NCBI GenBank assembly: GCA_024362935.1
Contig: JANCRA010000014.1
Span: 2,437,001 to 2,501,000, forward strand
DNA from: Setophaga petechia
Taxonomy: Eukaryota; Chordata; Aves; Passeriformes; Parulidae
Length of the DNA: 64,000 bases
Direction: 5' to 3'
In this document: positions 12,501-24,519 of the stretch, piece after piece
Layout: every line of letters starts with the position of its first letter
How positions within the stretch are numbered: position 1 is the stretch's first letter
Notes under the pieces: model-generated
The model's input: only the letters and a program-made list of their open reading frames with translations
Database searches by the model: none
What the model was told of the DNA's origin: nothing
Made by a program: the position numbers and the translations under genes

Positions 12501-14729
12501 TACAGAGGACATGCTCTTTGTGTACTGCCTGTCGCTTTCTGCTCAGCTTCCTTGTCACTTCCCCTCGGCGTCCTCCCAGCCGGGCCCCGAAACGATGCTC
12601 TGCTCCTCTAAACCGCCCTGACAGCCCCTATTAGCTTCTGGCCGAGTACAGCTTGGCGCTGCTGGGGCTATTTATCTCGCCGGCACAGAGGGCTGTTATC
12701 TATCACCCTCGCTCCTCACGGCCCCGCTCCTTCGCTTCTGCTGATGGCAGGGATTTGGGATGGGGTCCTGGCGGGGCCTGGGGGGAGCGAGGGGACCTGG
12801 GAGTGCTTATCCCTCCTCCCAGAGGGGCTGGATCCACCCACCAGGCTTTGCTTTTTTGGCCATGGTGGCTCCTCATCCTGGTGCTCTGCCCCGCTCTGTG
12901 CCAAGCAGGATGCGGCCAAAACCGCTCGGGATAACCTGAATTATTGCCGCTCCTACGCGGCGTGGCTGGTGTCATCCCCACAGCGGTGGCCCCGGGCAGG
13001 GGTGATGTCCCTGCGGGACCGCTGGCTCCCGAAGGCGCCGGCTTGGGGTGCCAGACCTGAAATTCCGGGTGGGGAGGGAGCAGGCGGGGCGGTGACGCCG
13101 GCGAGCGGGACGAGCAGCTCCGTGCGGCGCCTGCGGCACGGGGGGAGGATGGGGATGGAGGACGGGGGTCCCCGCTCGGTGCCCGCCGAGCTGCCTGGCC
13201 CTCTGCCAAGGGCGCTGGCACCCAGCCGGCCCTCGGCACCGCCGGTAACCAGAGCTGCCTCCCCTCGCTGTTATTTCAGCAGGTGGGGGCAGATCGGTTT
13301 ACAAGGCCGGGGAGATGCCTATCAGTCCCCTCCCGCCACTTCGTCCCCATGCCACCTCCACCATGTCCCTGTTACCAGGGCTGGACATCACCGGTGATGG
13401 CAATTGCCAGCATCAATGGTGGCCTCTCCTGAGTACGCTGCTCTTTGGGATCCCCTGCACTGGCTGGTGCTGGCAGAGTGACCTCAGTGTCACCAGCCTG
13501 GTGTGCTTTGCCCCTGGCTGCCCCGTGCCACCACCTCGGCTCATCCCCTTGAGTCACGCCGGCAGCTGGGATGTCATGGCAGGCGCCAGCGAGGAGTTGT
13601 CCTGCAGGGCCAGCCTGGGCTGGCGCAAGCTCTGCGTCACCCCACGCCCTGCCCGGGCTGCCAGCGTCCCTGGGCACCGGGCAGGGGCTGGGGGGGCCGT
13701 GTCCCCCTGGCAGGGCTTGCATCAGAGCGTGAAGGGGGTGTTGCACAAGTGTTTTCTGTCTCAACCTGCCCCTGGCCAGTGCTTGGGGAGGGCTGTGGGG
13801 GGCCGTGGGTGGGAAGCGGGGGGCCGGGGGGGTTGTTTACAGCCACGGAGCTTGTTTCCTTCCACCTGCCTCGGGGGAAGCAGTTAGCGATTTGTTAGTC
13901 AAACCAGATGAGCCTTCCTGGAGCGGCTTCCTGCCAGGCTCAGCGCAGCCTGGCTGCCCTGCTGGTGGGGTCCCCGTGTCCCCTCTCCTTGCCGTGTTCC
14001 CCAGTGCAGCCAGTGCCACACGGGAGGTGTGTGGGTGGGGTGTGGTGAGGCTTGGCAGCCTCCAGGCATCGCCACTTGGTGTGGGCACCCCTGGAGCTTG
14101 GAAAAGCAGGGTGCTGCTTGCTTTGGGGCCTCTCCCCAGATACCTCCAGGGAGGTTGTGCTGGCCCTGGCAGAGCCTGTGGGGGCTTGGCGGGGTGGTGA
14201 GGTGGAGGGGTGCTCTCCAGGGAGATGTTTGGGTGCTTGGGTGATGGTTGAGCGTCGTGTGATGCGCTGAGCACCGCTGTGACAAGGGCCACGCGTGTCA
14301 AGGCCCATGCACTGACCCCTGTGCATTGTGTGTCAAGCCCTGTGCATCATCCATGATGAGCCACATGTCGTGCATCGTGTCCCATGTGCCACATCCCTTG
14401 TGGGCACGCAGTGCAGAACCCCACACACCACCACGCATGGCATGTCAAGCTGAAAATGCTGCGTTGAAGGTGTGCTGAGCACCATGCTCTGACCCTCACA
14501 CACCCCCATGTATCCCACACACCTGGATGCTGTGCCAGGCCCCTGCACGGAGCGCTCTGTGCATCGGGAGCCCCAGGGTCAGGCAGGCACCGTGCCCTGA
14601 GCCCCAGGAGCCCTGCACCGTGGGCATCCCGCACACATCCAGCACCCCTGACCCTGCGGGATGAGACCCACGCAGGAAGCTGGAAGTGCCAGCCCGCGCC
14701 CCCTCGCTCACCGAGTGGCGCCGGGTGAT

Positions 14730-14960
14730 AAATAAGGAAGTTAACACCCAACCCGGGTTGCTAATTAGCGTTTAACCTGTACTAGCAGTTAACTACAAAA
14801 GGCAGTCATTTGTTCCGGGGAGCTGGTAGCGTAGAAAGAACGAAACATGGCCAATTTTGTTCAGGATGAATTAAGACTTGCAAATGTAAAATGAGTTCAT
14901 CTATTTAATTAAGTAGCGGCAATATGGATGTTAAATTAAGTTAATGGCAGGCATGCCAAA
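14730..14960. promoter_or_regulatory. Candidate conserved noncoding element
   Basis: About 230 bp, AT-rich, unique sequence: GGAAGTTAACACCC, GCTAATTAGCGTTTAACCTG, AGCAGTTAACTAC, CTATTTAATTAAGTAGC and GTTAAATTAAGTTAATGG. It is dense in TTAAC/TAATTA cores (homeobox, HNF1-like half sites). No ORF or repeat family is recognisable. Confidence 0.38.
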
Positions 14961-15164
14961 ACAAGGTTATACAAATCTTGTCCTGGCGGGGTGGGTTCCG
15001 GATCCGGCCCTTGGATGTGGGGGGCTGAAGGGGGGCCCTGGGGTGGGCTGGTGGCCCTGGGGACGCTCTGCTGGCCTCCTCAGGGATAGAGGGAGAGGGA
15101 GATGGAGGTGGAGGGAAGAAAAAACGAGGCAGGAAGAAAGGCAAAGCGCGTCTCACCCAGCGCC

Positions 15165-15560
15165 GCAATCTTATCAGGGCTGAACTTTACTCTCCCGCTA
15201 AAGATATAGGATACTTTAGGGACATCGGAAAGAAATAATAACCCTCTGATTTGTAGCTCTTGGGCTCTGGCAACCGAGGGGGAAGGAAGACTGTCTTCTG
15301 CCATTACCATTTTTTGTATGAACTATTCCCCAAAGAAATCAAACCCTTGTACAAGCCCTCCCGTGCGGCAGCCCCTGCTCCGGCGCTGACCCGAGCCGTA
15401 CGGATTATCACCGCGCATCGCAGCCGGAGACAGGAACATTCATTAAAATTTGAAACACAAATGGAAAATTGCTACTTGAAGCCTCCTTGCCGGAGAGCCA
15501 GCCGCTTGATCAGAGACCTCATTAATGTATCTAATGTGTAAGGAACAATTAGACTTTTCA
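15165..15560. promoter_or_regulatory. Candidate conserved noncoding element
   Basis: Unique mixed-composition sequence with CGCCGCAATCTTATCAGGGC (GATA-type TTATC), GATATAGGATACTTTAGG, ACATTCATTAAAATTTG and CTCATTAATGTATC. Short frames here lack splice context. Proposed regulatory role is inferred. Confidence 0.3.
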
Positions 15561-15769
15561 AAGACATCCTTTTCCCAGCCAGGGGAAAAAAAACCAGAAC
15601 ACCAGAAGCAGCTTGAACCCCCTCACCCCAATCCAAAGTAACCCCAAACCTGCCCCAAGGGATCGGGGTGCACAACCCCAGGGGGAGCCTAGGAGCCGCC
15701 GGAGAGTCTCGGCTCCATCCCGGCGCCCGAAATGCCCCTTTCTCCTTAAGTTAGATGGGGAGGAAAGTG

Positions 15770-16125
15770 GGCTGATTAAAAAGCTGATTTCTTTTCCCAG
15801 CGACCGGCGGGGTTTTGCCATCCTCCCGTAATTAGCCGGTTACACGGCCGTATGTTTTATTTATGAGCCGAGGGCGGAGGGAAGGGGAAGCAGAGGAACG
15901 ACCGTGCCCTATATATCTGCAAATAAAACACTTCATTTCCCTCCTGGGGAATGTCACCTCGAGAAACCATCGCTTTCCTGCTCACTGCCCCGTCCAAATC
16001 GCAGGCTGTAAATGGCTTTGTGGGCCTGGCTGGCGCTCAGATGGGTTTAAAATATGGATTTATGTCTTTATTCTGCATAGTCAAAGGTCAACAAGAGCAG
16101 GAAATCATCGCTGAGCTGCTTATTT
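15770..16125. promoter_or_regulatory. Candidate conserved noncoding element
   Basis: Non-repetitive island with GTAATTAGCCGGTTACACGG, GTTTTATTTATGAGC, CCCTATATATCTGCAAATAA and TTAAAATATGGATTTATGTC. No coding evidence was found. Flanked downstream by a 20-bp minisatellite. Confidence 0.3.
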
Positions 16126-16308
16126 ACGATGGGAGGCGACCGCTCGCTCCTCTTGATCCCGTGTCCCCACTGCTGGATGCTTCCAGGGCGCAGGGCTGCA
16201 GGGAAAGTGGTGGAGCCCGTGCCTCAGTTTCCCTAGAGCGGGCATCCCTGTGCTGGATATCCCCAGCACGGCCGCATCCCATTCCATGGGGAGACCCATG
16301 GGGAGGCC

Positions 16309-16437
16309 GAGCATCCCCAGGGAGGGATGAGCATCCCCAGGGAGGGATGTCCATCCCCAGGGAGGGATGAGCATCCCCAGGGAGGGATGTCCATCCCCAG
16401 GGAGGGATGAGCATCCCCAGGGAAGGATGTCCATCCC
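16309..16437. repeat. 20-bp minisatellite
   Basis: About six tandem copies of AGCATCCCCAGGGAGGGATG, alternating with a TCC-starting variant, so the array has a two-unit (about 40 bp) higher-order pattern. Confidence 0.92.
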
Positions 16438-17774
16438 GGTGTCCATCCGGGATGCCCGTGCGGACGGCGTGGGCAGGGCCGGCCCCGCGAGCTGCGCTCT
16501 CATGCTTTGCTAATCCCGCCTGGCACCTGCCCCAGCTCCCGGCGGCTCCGCGCGAGCAAAGGAACCAATTAATCCTCCCGGCGCTCGGGGAAGTGGGTCA
16601 GGCTCGTCAGGCTCTCCCGCTAACGAGGGGCGAGGCGCGGCGGCGTGGCCCAGCCGGCTGCTGGGTGGCCGGGCGGGTGTCTCGGCCGGTGCCCGGCGTC
16701 CCGCGGGGTTGGTAAGTGGGTAAACTGAGGCAGGGTGGTCGCCCGCCCCAGAGCGGGCACAGCCCAGGAGGGAGGGTGGCGGAAAATTCGGTTGGGCCGA
16801 TGTCGCAAAGGTTTCCCAACGGGGCTGCTGCTGTGCCTCGGTTTCCCCATGCCGGCCAAGCAACGGGTGCTCCTGGTTTGGGGTGTTTGGGGTTTTGGGA
16901 GGCAGGGCGGGGAGCGCAGGCAGGGCAGGCAGGGCGCCCCTTTGAAGTGGAGCTCAACTTCCAGGAGTGAAGCAATTCTCGTTTGCATAATGAATAAAGG
17001 CAGCGGAGAACGGGGCGGGGGGGGGATGAAGGGGGGTGAAACCCCAAAACCGGAGCTGGCAGGCAGGTCTGCCCTCCCTCCCCTCCCTTCCCTCCCCTCC
17101 CTGCCTGCCCGCTCCCCCAGCCGCCTGTAATTACAGGTTTATTGCCTGCACAGCTATTGTGTAATGACATGTTTGCAAATTAATTTTTACGGCTCCTGCC
17201 GTGGAGGGGGGAGCAGGGGAGGGGTCCCCCGGTGCTTGCCTGAACCCGGCAAATCCAGCCCCTCTGCAAGCGAGCTGGGGGACGTGGTAACCCCAAAGCT
17301 TTCCCAGCATGGGGTGGGGGGTCCCCATTGCCCCCACACAGTGGGTTTGGGGCACCCCCAGGTGTGTCACCCCATCACCAGTGAGGTTTGGAGGGGGGTT
17401 TGGCCGGGGTGTGGGGACACGGGGGAGCAGCACCCCAGGGTGGGAGCAGCACCCCACGAGTGAGAGCAGCACCCCAGGGTGGGAGCAGCAGCTCCCAGCG
17501 CCCCACAGAGCACGGGTGACACAGGGGAGCTGCCTGGGAGGGAGCGGGACGCGAGCGACGATGACTCAGGGGACGGGCCAGAAATACTCCCAGCGCCGGT
17601 CTTGACAGATGTAGGTTAGGAAGGAAGAGAAGACATAATAATAATCCCCCGACCTGGAATCGGGAAAGCAATATTTAACGGGGGGGAGGAGGAGGAGGGT
17701 GCAGGTTTGCACAGGCTCTGTCTCTGCCGAGTGGGATTTGGGGGAGCACGGCTGGCAGGGTGGGCGTGCAGGGA

Positions 17775-17845
17775 TGGATACCTGTGTGTGTACACACATG
17801 CACGTGTGTGCATGCAAGTGTGCAGAGGTGTGCACAAGTGCATTT
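17775..17845. repeat. TG/CA-rich simple repeat
   Basis: Imperfect dinucleotide tract: TGTGTGTGTACACACATGCA, then CGTGTGTGCATGC and GTGTGCAGAGGTGTGCAC. It contains alternating purine-pyrimidine runs. Confidence 0.8.
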
Positions 17846-17884
17846 GCAGCCAGAGGACCTCTCACAAACCCCTCTCACAAGCCA

Positions 17885-18625
17885 TCCAGGTTTGGGGTGA
17901 TGCTGTGACCCCCTTTTCCCGTGCCCATGCTCTGGTGGAGTTAGGCAGGCAGTGGGCACTTGGGAACGGCTGGGGGCATTTGGGGTTACCCTGTGACCCC
18001 CGTGCCCCCCATCCCCACACCCATTGCAGGCAGTGTCCTCCTGGGAACAGCTGGGCCAGTTTGGGGTGACATTTCAACCCGTTTTTCCCATTGTGCCCAT
18101 GCTCTGGTGGAGTTAGGCAGGCAGTGGGCACTTGGGAACGGCTGGGTAGATTTGGGGTGACACTGTGACCCCGATGTCCCTCTGTCCCCACACCCAGTGC
18201 AGGCAGTGGGCACTTGGGAGGGACCTGGCTGGATTTGGGGTTACCCTATGATCTCTGTACCCCCCAATCCCCACACCCAGTGCAGGCAATGTCCTCCTGG
18301 GAGCTGGGTGGATTTGGGGTGACACCATGACCCCCATGCCCCTCTGTCCCCAAGCTCTGGAGCAGGCAATGTCCTCCTGGGAACGGCTGGGTGGATTTGG
18401 GGTTACCCTGTGACCCCCATGTCCCTCTGTCCCCACACCCAGTGCAGGCAGTGTTCTCCTGGGAGCAGCTGGGTGGATTTGGGGTGACACCGTGACCTCC
18501 GTGCCCCCTGTCCCCACGCTCCGGAGCAGGCGGGGGCCCCCCGGGAATGGCTGGCTGGGTTTGGGGTGACACGGTGACCTCGGTGCCCCCTGTGCCCACG
18601 CTCGGGCGCAGGCAGGGGCAGGCGG
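17885..18625. repeat. About 82-bp minisatellite, nine copies
   Basis: Nine units mark themselves by TTTGGGGTGACACTGTGACC or variants at about 17890, 17970, 18060, 18150, 18235, 18313, 18396, 18477 and 18558. Each is followed by TCCCCACACCCAGTGCAGGC-like sequence and a CTGGGAACGGCTGG block. Period is 78-90 bp. It ends just before the CpG-rich segment. Confidence 0.9.
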
Positions 18626-20212
18626 CGGGCGCCTGGGAATGGCCTCTGTATCTTTAAGCTGTTTGAAGGGCTGGCCATTATCATACAGGATGTGGCTTCT
18701 CTTGCAGGGGCGAGATATCACACGTCGCCCTGGTGAACTCTGGTGTTAAAACCAGTTTGGGAAGAGAAGGACGGAGCTGGGCGGGGGCGCGCTGGGAGCC
18801 GAGGGGGGGTCGGTTCAGCCGCACATGCAACGCTCAGAGAAGCGCGCTCCCGTGAGAAGCGCGCTCCCGCTGGGAGGAAGCGCGTGCCCGCGGGGGCGCG
18901 CCCGTGCGTGCCCGGAGCCAGCAAAAGCTCCCCCCGATCCACCCCGTCCCCTCCTTTCTCCACCCCGCCTTTGGCTGATCGTTTGCTTAAAGCAAATTAA
19001 GCCGGGCCCTCGTTACTATGGTGCAGCCAGGATCTCCAGCCTCCCTCGCGCTCCCGTAATAGCATTTATTAGCCCTATTTGCCTGCAAGCATGTCTTCCC
19101 GGATCTGCTAATGCATCAGCGGAGAGGGGATGGGGGAGATCCTATCGGGCGGCTCATTACAGCCCCCGACGCCCGGCGAGGCCGGCGAGGAGGGGATTTA
19201 GGGGCTCGGAGGGGATTTGGGGGGGGGCAGCCGGGGTTGGGGCAGGCGGCTTTGCTCGCCTGCCTTTTGTGAAGCAGCAGGCAGCTCCCGGCAGGCAGGA
19301 AAGTTGGGTTATTTATTGTTTTATTTCCTAATTTTCCCTCCTGAAGCGACCGGGGGGGGGGGTTTGCCTTCCTATTTTTATTTTACATTTACCTCTCTCT
19401 TCCCCCCCCCGCCCCGCTCCGCCCGCCGCATCGGCAGCTGTTTGAAAACAGAAAAAGGCAAGAAAGAAAGAAAAAAAAAATTTAAAATTATTCCGTCTGT
19501 AGGCGAGGAGGAGGAGGAGCGGGGCGGGGGGGATGAAGGGGAGGGAGATGCTCCCCGGGGCGCCCCGGGGGTTCGCCCCCTCCCCCGAAAGCGCCGGGGC
19601 CAAAGGCTGGAGCCCGGGGGATGCGGGCGGTGGGCGGAGGGTGCTGGGGGCGAGCAGCTGCCGGCCGCCCTCCTGCCCGCTCCCCGTCATTAGGGGAGAC
19701 AAATCTGCTGTCAAGGAGCCAGATTTCCAATTTACCGATAATGATTCTTGCATGAAAATTGATCGAGGGGCAAGCCTGCCGCCTCTCGCCCGCCCGCCTT
19801 GGCGCAGCCCGTGGAGAACGGGGCTTTCCGGCCGCACGGACGGACGGACGGACGGACACCGGCTCGCGACCCCCGCGGGGGTCACCCCGCCCCGCGCCTC
19901 CATCCCCCTTCCCCAGCGTGGGGGGGACCCCAGTGCGCTGCTCAGGGGGTGCGTTCCCCGCCGCCGAGGGTCCCACCGCCTCTTCATCCTCCTCCTCCTC
20001 CTCTTCCTCGTCGCTGGCTTTTTGTGTGCCTGCGGTTGGCAGCTGGGGGCTCAGCGGCAGGAAAACCCCCGGGAAGGCGTCACGCGTGGCAGCCGGGCTC
20101 CTGCCCTGGCCCCGCCGGTGACAGCCGCCACCGCCACCCTCCGCCGGCGCCCTGGGCTCGCTGCTATTTCAATTTTTATTTTTCCTCCTCCCCCCACGCA
20201 CTTGATTCCCCC

Positions 20213-20270
20213 CGCTCCTCCTCCTCCTCCTCCTCCTCCTCCACCTCCTTCTCCTCCTCCCCGCTCCACC
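20213..20270. repeat. (CCT)n / CTC-rich trinucleotide tract
   Basis: Uninterrupted CTCCTCCTCCTCCTCCTCCT followed by imperfect CCACCTCCTTCTCC and CTCC repeats. It produces Ser-rich or Gly-rich frames that are not coding. Confidence 0.9.
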
Positions 20271-20324
20271 GTATTTTTTCGCCTCTGGTTTATTTTTCCA
20301 ACCCCCTCCGTGTGGCTTGGTGCT

Positions 20325-20445
20325 AATTTTTGGGGTTTTTTTCTTTTTTTTTTTTTTCTTCTTCTTTTTTTTTTTTTTTAATTGCTTCCTGACACATCCT
20401 CCTCACGTTGGCTCTTTTATTTTTATTTTTAAATTTTTTTTTCTT
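20325..20445. repeat. T-rich low-complexity tract
   Basis: Several poly-T runs broken by C or G, ending near 20445, about 30 bp before the candidate start codon at 20476. Confidence 0.85.
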
Positions 20446-20475
20446 CCTGGCTGCAATGGAACTGTAACATAAATC

Positions 20476-20512
20476 ATGTTTGGGTTGAAACCACCTCTCT
20501 ATTACTTACCAG
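20476..20512 (+). CDS. GSE1: Candidate alternative first coding exon of GSE1 (MFGLKPPLYYLP)
   Basis: ATG at 20476 starts MFGLKPPLYYLP and runs into a consensus donor, CCAG|GTAAGG (GT at 20513). The exon ends in phase 1; G + GC gives Gly before MSHEPKSP of the shared exon at 34087, for a 1200-residue protein. A CpG-rich promoter-like segment lies directly upstream. I have a weak memory of a GSE1 isoform beginning this way. The start lies in a modest context (ATCATGT). The start, ORF, donor and phase are seen; use as a GSE1 start is inferred. Confidence 0.6.
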
Positions 20513-22354
20513 GTAAGGCACCGAGCGATGCTGCCGCCAGCCCTCTGCACTCCCTCTCCCCCCGCTCCGGGGTCTCCCCCGGGGTCCCCCCCAACCCGAG
20601 GACTCCCCTTTGTCCGCCCCAGCCAGCGGCAGCCAAGGGCGATTTGGGGGTGAACTTACTTTCTTACAGCACCTTATAAGAGGTTTTGGGGTCGGGGGAA
20701 GCGGGGAGACGGGGGAGCAGAGAGCCCTGGCACGGCACCGCAGTGTTTTGGGGTGCTCGGATCCCCGTCTCCTCTCCTGCTGCCACTCCCTCACCCTGGG
20801 GGTTTCTCCCTCTCCCCGAGGAGCCGGGGGCAGTCTGGTCGGGGTGGGACTGGGGAGAAATGCGGGATGTGCTGTGTTTTGGGGTGCCAGCCTCGTCGCT
20901 GTGAGGGCACGGGGATTTGGGGCACCAAAGTTTGCTGTGCCACCCCAGCTGGCAGTTCCGGCTCCTTGCCTGCCAATAAGGGAGGGGGATCCCCCTGGGG
21001 AGGTTTGGGGAGCACCAGTGGGGTTGGGGTGTGGGTTCAGGGGGTGTGCTCAGGGTGAGTGTGTTGGGGGGGCTTTGGGGTGCTTGAGGCTGGGAGCTGG
21101 AGCTGCTCTGGGGGTGCAGGCTCAGCGTGCGTGTTTGGGGTGTGCTATGGGGGTTTAGCACGCTCGGGCTGTGAGCTCAGGCTGTGATCTCGGGGTGCTC
21201 TGGGGTTCACGCTCGGGGTGCAGCCTCCGGATGCAGCCTGGGGCTGGGAGCCCCGGCCGTGAACTCGAGGCGCTTTCGGGGCGCGGGCTCCGAGGCGGGG
21301 AGCAGTGGCAGGGCCCTGGCCGGGGCTCGGTGCCCACGCGTGGCCGTTCCCCCGCGGATGCCTGTTTGTTTCAGGAAATGGCTTTGGCATGTGGCCGTTC
21401 TTACCGGAGCCAGCGGCTCTCCCGGCGCGCCTGCGCCGGAGCGCACGAAGCCGAGCCGGGAAGGGCGGCCGAGGGGCGCCGGGGTTCAGCTGGGGGTCCC
21501 CTCGCTCTGGGAGGGGTTGTGCTGTGACATCCTCTGCCAGCGCTGTGCCACCGTGGGGACATGGGTGACCTGCTTTCCTGTGGCACCCTGAGCAATCCCA
21601 CCCTGTTCCATCCCTGTGCCCTCCTCCGTGCCGGCTGTGGGGGTCCTGCTCCCCGTGTTTCCCCCAAACACCATCGCCTCGCCTGCTTCTCGCTCTTCTC
21701 CACTGCCTGCAGCAGCTCTGAGCGATTCCTGCCCGGCCTCGGAGCCGTCCTTTGCGGTGGGGACCCTCCGAGGGCTGCAGGTGCAGGGAGACGTGTTTGG
21801 GGTTGGCTTTTTTCCCCCTTAAATTCCATATTTAGCACACGCCGGTCGAGCCGGGGTTCCCGGCGGCAGCTCCTGTTGCGTGAAACTTCTGGTTTTGCCG
21901 TTGTGGCTGATGCACTAATTCCTGCGCCCTGGAAAACCCTGCTCCGGCCGGCTCCCCAGCCGCCTGGGAGGAGGGGGAATAATAAAACCGGAGGAGAAAA
22001 GCAAGACTGGAGAGGAACATGGAAGTGTCAGGCTGCGAGGTTTAAAGCAATTAGGGGGAGCGGTGCTGGAGGCGCTGGCACGCAGCGGGATCGCTGGCGG
22101 CAGCTGCCGGGCGTTGGGAGATGCCGGTGGGCCAGGTCGGGCGGGAGCAGATGGAGACGGGAACCTTCCCCCCGCCCCGGGCTCGCGGGGCTTTCAGCAG
22201 CGCCGGGCTGGTGGCGGTGACTCAGCGGCGCGAGTCCTGCTGGGGACTGTCACCGCCTCAGGGACTGCCTGGCCGTGGCCCGTGTCACACGCTCCTCCTC
22301 GGTGGCTTGTTCTTGGCCCGGGATCCAGCCGGATCCTCTGTGTCCCCTCTGGTC

Positions 22355-22650
22355 ACCAATGCTGCTGTCCCCTCTTGTCACTGATGCTTCCTGTTCCCTG
22401 TATCCCTCTGGTCACCAATCCTCCTGTTCCCTGTATCCCTCTGGTCACTGATGCTTCTGTTCCCTGTATCCCTCTGGTCACTGATGCTTCTGTCCCTCTT
22501 GTCACCACTGCTGCTGCCCCCTTTTATCCCTCTGGTCACCTCCCCAGTCCTCCTGTCACCTCTGTCTCTCTGGTCACTGATGCTTCTGTGCCCTTTTATC
22601 CCCGTGGTCAGCGATGCCTCTGTCCCCTGTACGCCTCTGGTCATGAGGCT
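22355..22650. repeat. About 37-bp minisatellite
   Basis: Degenerate tandem units built on CTGTATCCCTCTGGTCACTG plus ATGCTTCTGTTCC, about eight copies with length differences. In translation it gives IPLVTDASVP-type repeats that are artefacts of the unit. Confidence 0.88.
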
Positions 22651-23528
22651 GGATGTGTGCCACGGGGCTCAGCCGGCTGCCAGGGGACACCGGGCACTGT
22701 GGGGACCTGCCACCAGGCATCCCTGAGAGCCAGGGCACCGGGAAGGGACCCCATTCCCTGCTGGTCCATATGGGAGCCATGCCCAGCCTCATCTTCCTGG
22801 GATAACATGGGTGCAATTGTCACGCTGTGGCCGTGTCAGTGTCCCTCGGGGACACCACCCTCCTTTGGGGACAGCATCACCCCTCGGGGACACAGAGCAT
22901 CCCCGGAGGGCCTGGCTGTTTGCTCCAGCAGGCACAAGGGTGGCACCTGGATACACACAGCTTTCTGGGGGCTCCCCCTCACTGCGAATGTCCCCAAACC
23001 CGGCAATCCCCCAGGTGGCCCTGGGGCTCCCCGGCGGGTGCCTGGCGTGCCGGGGAGGATGGCGGTGGGTGCCGGCAGCGGATGCTGCTGACTCAGGACC
23101 TTCCCAAATGGTTCCTATTTTTATGCCGGGGCCGGGAATATTTAGCCCCTGGATCAAAGCAGATGGAAGGAGCTGGGTGATGCCGCGTAAACACCCGCTC
23201 GGCGGGTGCCGCTGCCGCGAGCTGTGAGTCACCGGCGGCTCTCGGCAGCGCTGGGCGGGCACAGTCGCCCCCAGGCTGGGTTTGGGGTGCTCGGGGCTCA
23301 GCCCCACTCCTGGCGTCCCCCCAGCTGGGTCTGGGGTTTGGGGATGCCCTTCCTCATCCTCGCCGGGTGTGGGGTGGAGGGGTGTGCGACGAGGTGTTGG
23401 TGGGGTGCTGAGGGGCGCTGGGTGATGCCCAAGCTGTGTTGGGGTGCCGGGAAGTCCTCCTGTCTTCCTCCCTTGCCCACCCCACCATCTTCCTCCTCCT
23501 CCTCCTCCTCTCGCCAGTCCTAAATTCG

Positions 23529-23542
23529 GTCGCCATGGCAAC
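23529..23542. promoter_or_regulatory. RFX-type palindromic X-box
   Basis: GTCGCCATGGCAAC matches the palindromic RFX consensus GTTGCCATGGCAAC at 13 of 14 positions. It lies in a unique short segment between a CTC-rich tract and G-rich DNA. RFX binding is inferred from the motif alone. Confidence 0.5.
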
Positions 23543-24519
23543 CATGTCAACCACTTTCCAGCTTCCCCGTGATGGTTTGAGGAGGGGAGGGGGGGAAGAG
23601 GGAGGCCAGGGGAAGGGGGGGACTGGGGGCATTGCTCAGAGCTCGGGGGGGGGACGCTTCCCAGATGGCTTTTTCCTGCTGGATCTTGTCTGGCAAGTGA
23701 GGCCAGTGCCAGCCCAGCCTGTGCCAAGGGGTCAGGAGGTCCTGGCCTGGGGAGGGGGCTCCATCAGCTCTGAGTGGGTGGGTGGGCACCCTGAAAATCT
23801 GGTGTCTTTCTGCAGCCATCCTGTTCATGCCATGGCCCTGCAGGCACCCGGGATATCAGTGGCCACACAGCCGGGAGGGGGGTGAATTATTCCCAGACAC
23901 CCCCTTTTTCCTTCCTTCTTCCTTTCTCACCCCCCTCCCCTGCGTAATCTCTTTATTCCCAGGCTAAACCCGGTTCCTGGTGGTTTTACAGGCAGATTTC
24001 TCAGTAGCTATATAGGACAGGGTGCAAAGCTGTGTCTGGGTGGGTGGGTGGGTAACGCCAGCATTGCCATCACCCCACGGCGGGTGGGCACCCGTGTGCC
24101 CCCCAGGACCGGCTGTGCCAGCACAGAGCTGCTGGGGGAGAGGCAGAATCACCCCAGGGGCGAATTTGGCTGGCGATTTGGGGCACCCCTGCCACCCTGC
24201 CACAGCCCCTTCCCTTCTGGCACCGCCGCACCCCAATCCCTGCGTGTGCAGCGGGCACCGCTCACCTCCAAACCTCCAAACCTCCAAACAAGGCACCGCG
24301 GGGGTTCGAGGGGGAGCAGGTGCTGCCTTTCTCCCCGGCGTGTCCCCCCCTTCTCCCTCGCCTTGGCACCGGCTGTCGGCACCTGCCGGGATGCTCCTTG
24401 GCAAGGCACCGCGGCACGTGCGCGGGCACCGCCGGCGGCAGCCGCGCTCGAGGCACCGGCGCTGGGGGGAGAGCGGGGCCAGCCCTGCCCCGAGCCTGGC
24501 AGCAGGAGCATCCCCTCCC

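Larger units (their letters stand above)
5081..20475. other. Noncoding region, first-intron-like, between candidate GSE1 first exons
   Basis: No protein-coding exon was recognised. The region alternates GC-rich DNA and minisatellites (10128-10441, 11775-12046, 16309-16437, 17885-18625) with AT-rich islands listed separately. The 18.7-20.4 kb part is strongly CpG-rich. Long frames across this region have GC-driven composition and repeats, not protein-like content. Confidence 0.55.
18720..20475. promoter_or_regulatory. CpG-rich promoter-like region upstream of the 20476 exon
   Basis: CpG density rises sharply: repeated GAAGCGCGCTCCCG at about 18838-18880, GCGTGCCCGCGGGGGCGCG, and GACGGACGGACGGACGGACA at 19838. 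Short AT-rich inserts at 18975-19120 and 19690-19765 look like conserved blocks. The region lies immediately 5' of the ATG at 20476 and ends in T-rich runs. A CpG-island promoter for an alternative GSE1 transcript is the simplest reading; the transcription start cannot be placed from sequence. Confidence 0.5.

Noticed and set aside
16407..16715. Possible exon ending at GGTTG|GTAAGTG
   Set aside because: The donor is good, but the frame stops before it and the sequence has no family match; a noncoding exon cannot be excluded.
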